Positions 61,001 through 64,000 of a stretch of DNA of 64,000 nucleotides are shown here, one piece after another. The stretch spans positions 248,001 to 312,000 of the forward strand of contig JAPEIS010000002.1 of NCBI GenBank assembly GCA_029531795.1, in the 5' to 3' direction. How positions within the stretch are numbered: the first letter of the stretch is position 1; every line of letters begins with the position of its first letter. This DNA is from Sclerotinia nivalis. Its lineage: Eukaryota > Ascomycota > Leotiomycetes > Helotiales > Sclerotiniaceae. A program made the position numbers and the translations under genes. A model generated the notes under the pieces. It made no database searches and was not told the DNA's origin. It saw nothing but the letters and a program-made list of their open reading frames with translations.

Positions 61001-61933
61001 CTTCGGATTTACCACCCTTGACGTTTGCTTCATGCAGAGTGTTCCGGTAACTTGTCTCATATGTTTAAACCCTGCCGATAAACTGCCACAAGAAACTAGA
61101 CCGACGAAGTTTTGACTATCACAATCATGCCGCTACTCTTTAACAGAATAGTAGTTCTTATTATATACATGGATAGCCAGGTAGCAGTGAAACTTAGGGC
61201 CTAGCGACCTCTGGCGAACCTCTTCTTTTGGATGCTTGCCGTTCACTCTTGGCAATCAATTACTCCAGATTTCCCAATCAGCCTTAAAGCGGAAGCTCAA
61301 TGCTTGCATCTCCGTCATATACCCTCCTATTCAACCACCAACCCAAGTCCATTATAATACGAAAAGCTCATATCACTTGTTCATCGGCACATTCCTTTTC
61401 CTTCTCTTAACACATTTACCGCTTAAAATGGTCATTCTCCTTTAAAGCATTTAGACTTTCCCGATATGCGACCATATACTTCAATATAATTGGCTGATAT
61501 TCATTCTGTCACAGATTAATCACCTCCACCTCACGGATCAGCTGCCGACTTTTGATATATCTAGCATTGAACGATTCAGTGGGGGAATTTCTAGCTTGAG
61601 CACACTGCAGGAGCGCGTCGGATTTTGGCAGCCCTCCACGCTGTACAATACTGTTCCCCTGCGGCGCATCGCGGATTTTCTCAAATCTTCAACACACAAG
61701 AGCAGTTGTCTTCAACACACAAGAGCAGTTGAGACATTACCTGTTTCTGACTAAAACTTATATGACTAGATTTTATAGACATTTTGTGGATTTTACCATC
61801 GATAATTTCTGATTGTTATTTACTATTTCATCACGATACTTTATAGACCGGTACATACCGACCAAGCGATGAAGCTAAACCACCAATAACGACATCTCTA
61901 ACAAACACAAAACAGATCTGGCAAGCTCCAACA
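55092..61933. other. 6.8-kb stretch without a supportable gene; leader of the Zn2Cys6 gene at its right end
   Basis: Composition is near the genome average and not RIP-like. ORFs are short (none above about 127 aa, several starting from non-ATG codons) and show no family motif. The frame at 56298-56576 is ATG-started but unrecognised. An exact 23-bp tandem duplication (61686-61708, 61709-61731) lies about 200 bp upstream of the transcription factor ATG. A long regulatory region, noncoding RNAs or very small multi-exon genes are possible. Confidence 0.5.
61686..61731. repeat. Exact 23-bp tandem duplication upstream of the Zn2Cys6 gene
   Basis: TCTTCAACACACAAGAGC... is repeated twice without change (61686-61708, 61709-61731), about 200 bp before the ATG. 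It is either in the promoter or in the 5' leader. Confidence 0.85.
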
Positions 61934-64000
61934 ATGGCGGATCCACTGCATAATTCATATCCCAGATCACCGATACCTTCTACATCATCTTATGATTCAT
62001 CTTCGGTATCTTCTGCGACCTCTCCAAGGCCGCAAGGCTTATACGAAGGAGGATTGATGGGAGCTTCGCCACGGCCGCTTACCGGAAACATTCCTCATCC
62101 TCAGCACATTTCAATGACATCAGGGCTTCCGCCACCGGGACAAAGTCCCTTCCATCACAGTTACAGCTCCGCTACTACCTCACCAGGCGGAATAGGAATG
62201 GAATCCATGGCCTCAAATGGGTCGTCAAGCGGCACTCCAGGTCCATCTGTCGGACAGATGACATCGGCCAACATGCAAGCACAAAAACGAGCTTATCGAC
62301 AACGGAGAAAAGATCCCAGTTGTGATGCTTGTCGAGAGCGCAAGGTCAAATGTGATGCGACAGAAACGAGTAGCTGTTCGGAATGCTCAAGTAGGAATGT
62401 CAAATGTCAGTTCACTAAAGAGACAAATAGGCGGATGTCTTCCATCAAACAAGTTCAAGATCTAGAGAAACAGATTGCTCAAGTCAAGCGCGAAAATGGT
62501 CAATTGAGAGCTATGCTCAGTATGAGAGAGGATCAAATGGATGTCGATGGTGATGGTTTGGCTCAGACATCTGTATATTTACCGGAAATTGGATCGCAAC
62601 CTAAAAAAAGACCAAGAGCACCTCCACCGCACGATTTGTCGAGAGTGCAATCAAATATTGGGAATTATAGCCATGGGATCTTCAAATCTCCAGCCCTCTA
62701 TCGACAAACAAAAGCACCGGCAAGCTGGGTTTCCCAACCTCCGGAACTACCACCCAAACACCTCGCAGATCACTTATTAAGAGCGTATTATTCATCTATA
62801 CATCTCGTAACACCTATATTGCATTGGCCCAATTTTCAGCGCGAATACGAAGAAGTTTATAAAAAGGGCTCCTTCGAAACTTCACCTCGGACTTGGTCTG
62901 CACTATTCTTCGCAGTCGTGGCAGTTGGTGTTTTATTTAGCACCGAGCCTAGTATTCAAAGACCTTATAAAGGCAAAGAATACATAGAAATGTCTATAAG
63001 CCTATCGGATCTTTGGAACGACGAATACAGCATAGATCATGCTCGAACAGCACTTCTTACCAGTATCTTTCTCTACGAAATGAATCTCAAATCGGCAGCC
63101 TGGACATGGTTAGGATCAGCTGTTCGTATAGGTCAAGATTTGGGGTTTCACAGCGAGACCGGACCGTGGCAATTAGTTGAAGATGAAATGCGAAGACGAG
63201 TCTGGTGGGGAATCTACATTTGGGATCGTCATATGTCACTTGAGCTCGGAAGACCTCTCCTAATCGACGATGCAGACTGCGATGTTAATCTCCCCAACCC
63301 AATTGACGAATTTTACTTGCACCCTAGCTATCGCTCTCCGCCCACTCCTCAAAATGGTGCGCCATCTGGCCCATCTTCAACATTTCTCGTCCCTGTCGTC
63401 CATATAATGCGTTCAATAGGACCACTTCTCAAAACCCTCAAATTATCCATCATTACCCCCTCTACAATCTCAACCTTCGACACACATTTCTCATCCTGCC
63501 TCTCACACTTCCCACCTCCCTGTCAATTCTCTTCCCTCGACTCCCTCGATCCAACTATGCTAACACCAATCATCCACCTCCTAAACGCACGTCTCTCACT
63601 CCATCGCCACAATCTCATCACCACTTCTCCGCCCGATTTACGCACTAGCGCTATCGAATCCTGTATTCACGATTCCCTAACCAGCGCATCCATACTCACT
63701 CGATCACTCCCCAATTATCCTCCCAATTCATTACAGACTCGTTCATGGGGCCAAACAATTAGCGCAACGATTGTCATGCATATATGGCGTTGTACACTAT
63801 TTCTACTTTTCGGAGGACAATTCGAAGCAGCTATGACGTGTATTAGGGCACATTCTCATATTGGGTATTCGAGAGAGGTAAATGTGGCTTGTGGACGATA
63901 TATTGGATTTTTCTTGACGGTGTTGATTGAGAAGAAGAGGGGTTTGTATTCGGGGGGAAAGGGGAGAGAACTGGGGTATTTGGGTCAGAGGAGTGGGAGA
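61934..64000 (+). CDS. Zn2Cys6 fungal transcription factor, 5' part (runs off the window)
   Basis: Open from ATG at 61934 to the window end, at least 689 aa, with no stop or needed intron. The N-terminus is Ser/Pro-rich. A zinc cluster C130-x2-C133-x6-C140-x7-C148-x2-C151-x6-C158 (CDACRERKVKC) is followed by a linker and a coiled coil (KQVQDLEKQIAQVKRENGQL, about 169-188). The fungal-specific regulatory domain follows: PILHWPNFQREYEE, then TALLTSIFLYEMNLKSAAWTWLGSAVRIGQDLGFH, then RRRVWWGIYIWDRHMSLELGRP, typical of the Fungal_trans fold. It is a nuclear DNA-binding regulator; its pathway cannot be read from this. The true end and the last part of the domain are outside. Confidence 0.9.
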   Translation, partial: MADPLHNSYPRSPIPSTSSYDSSSVSSATSPRPQGLYEGGLMGASPRPLTGNIPHPQHISMTSGLPPPGQSPFHHSYSSATTSPGGIGMESMASNGSSSGTPGPSVGQMTSANMQAQKRAYRQRRKDPSCDACRERKVKCDATETSSCSECSSRNVKCQFTKETNRRMSSIKQVQDLEKQIAQVKRENGQLRAMLSMREDQMDVDGDGLAQTSVYLPEIGSQPKKRPRAPPPHDLSRVQSNIGNYSHGIFKSPALYRQTKAPASWVSQPPELPPKHLADHLLRAYYSSIHLVTPILHWPNFQREYEEVYKKGSFETSPRTWSALFFAVVAVGVLFSTEPSIQRPYKGKEYIEMSISLSDLWNDEYSIDHARTALLTSIFLYEMNLKSAAWTWLGSAVRIGQDLGFHSETGPWQLVEDEMRRRVWWGIYIWDRHMSLELGRPLLIDDADCDVNLPNPIDEFYLHPSYRSPPTPQNGAPSGPSSTFLVPVVHIMRSIGPLLKTLKLSIITPSTISTFDTHFSSCLSHFPPPCQFSSLDSLDPTMLTPIIHLLNARLSLHRHNLITTSPPDLRTSAIESCIHDSLTSASILTRSLPNYPPNSLQTRSWGQTISATIVMHIWRCTLFLLFGGQFEAAMTCIRAHSHIGYSREVNVACGRYIGFFLTVLIEKKRGLYSGGKGRELGYLGQRSGR

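Overview
The window reads as nuclear DNA of a filamentous ascomycete. Genes have short introns (about 50-125 bp) with GTRNGT donors and CTAAC/CTAAT-type branch sites. Promoters are long, ORFs carry Pro/Ser/Gln-rich tracts, and the transposons are AT-rich with C-to-T/G-to-A decay like that left by repeat-induced point mutation (RIP). The gene set (a Zn2Cys6 factor, a fungal bZIP, a CorA-like membrane protein, small proteins starting Met-Cys) fits Leotiomycetes such as Botrytis/Sclerotinia. That placement is inference from style; no sequence search was possible.

Layout. 1-9300 is a nest of dead retrotransposons: a truncated Ty3/gypsy copy (+), a lone LTR, a Tad-like LINE ORF1 (-), and inside the LINE a complete but decayed Ty3/gypsy element (2975-8612, -) with paired 213-bp LTRs and an AGAAG target duplication. 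9300-18700 is gene-poor: small Cys-containing genes, a diverged duplicated intergenic block and another solo LTR. 18703-20957 is a six-exon CorA-like gene. 21-26 kb has no gene I can support. 26355-28141 encodes a bZIP factor. 29070-30110 is a broken vacuolar Ca2+/H+ exchanger (CAX) gene. 31974-45644 is the conserved, gene-dense core: a cytochrome b5-like heme/steroid-binding membrane protein, ribosomal protein eS25, the Elg1/ATAD5 clamp unloader, the Utp8-type ribosome biogenesis factor (divergent from ELG1), and a large Ser/Asp-rich hypothetical. 45.6-50.5 kb is mostly intergenic with one small MC-type gene. 50505-55091 holds a large disordered hypothetical and adenine deaminase. 55.1-61.9 kb is a 6.8-kb stretch without a supportable gene. 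61934 to the right edge is the 5' part of a Zn2Cys6 transcription factor that continues beyond the window.

How it fits together. Housekeeping genes (translation, DNA replication, ribosome biogenesis, purine salvage) are intact and clustered at 32-55 kb. The left 30 kb is accessory: repeats, lineage-restricted small genes and pseudogenes. I found no tRNA, rRNA or CRISPR. I see no clearly new molecular system. The most unusual signal is a set of short perfect hairpins within the LTRs whose stem sequences differ between copies while the hairpin layout is kept.
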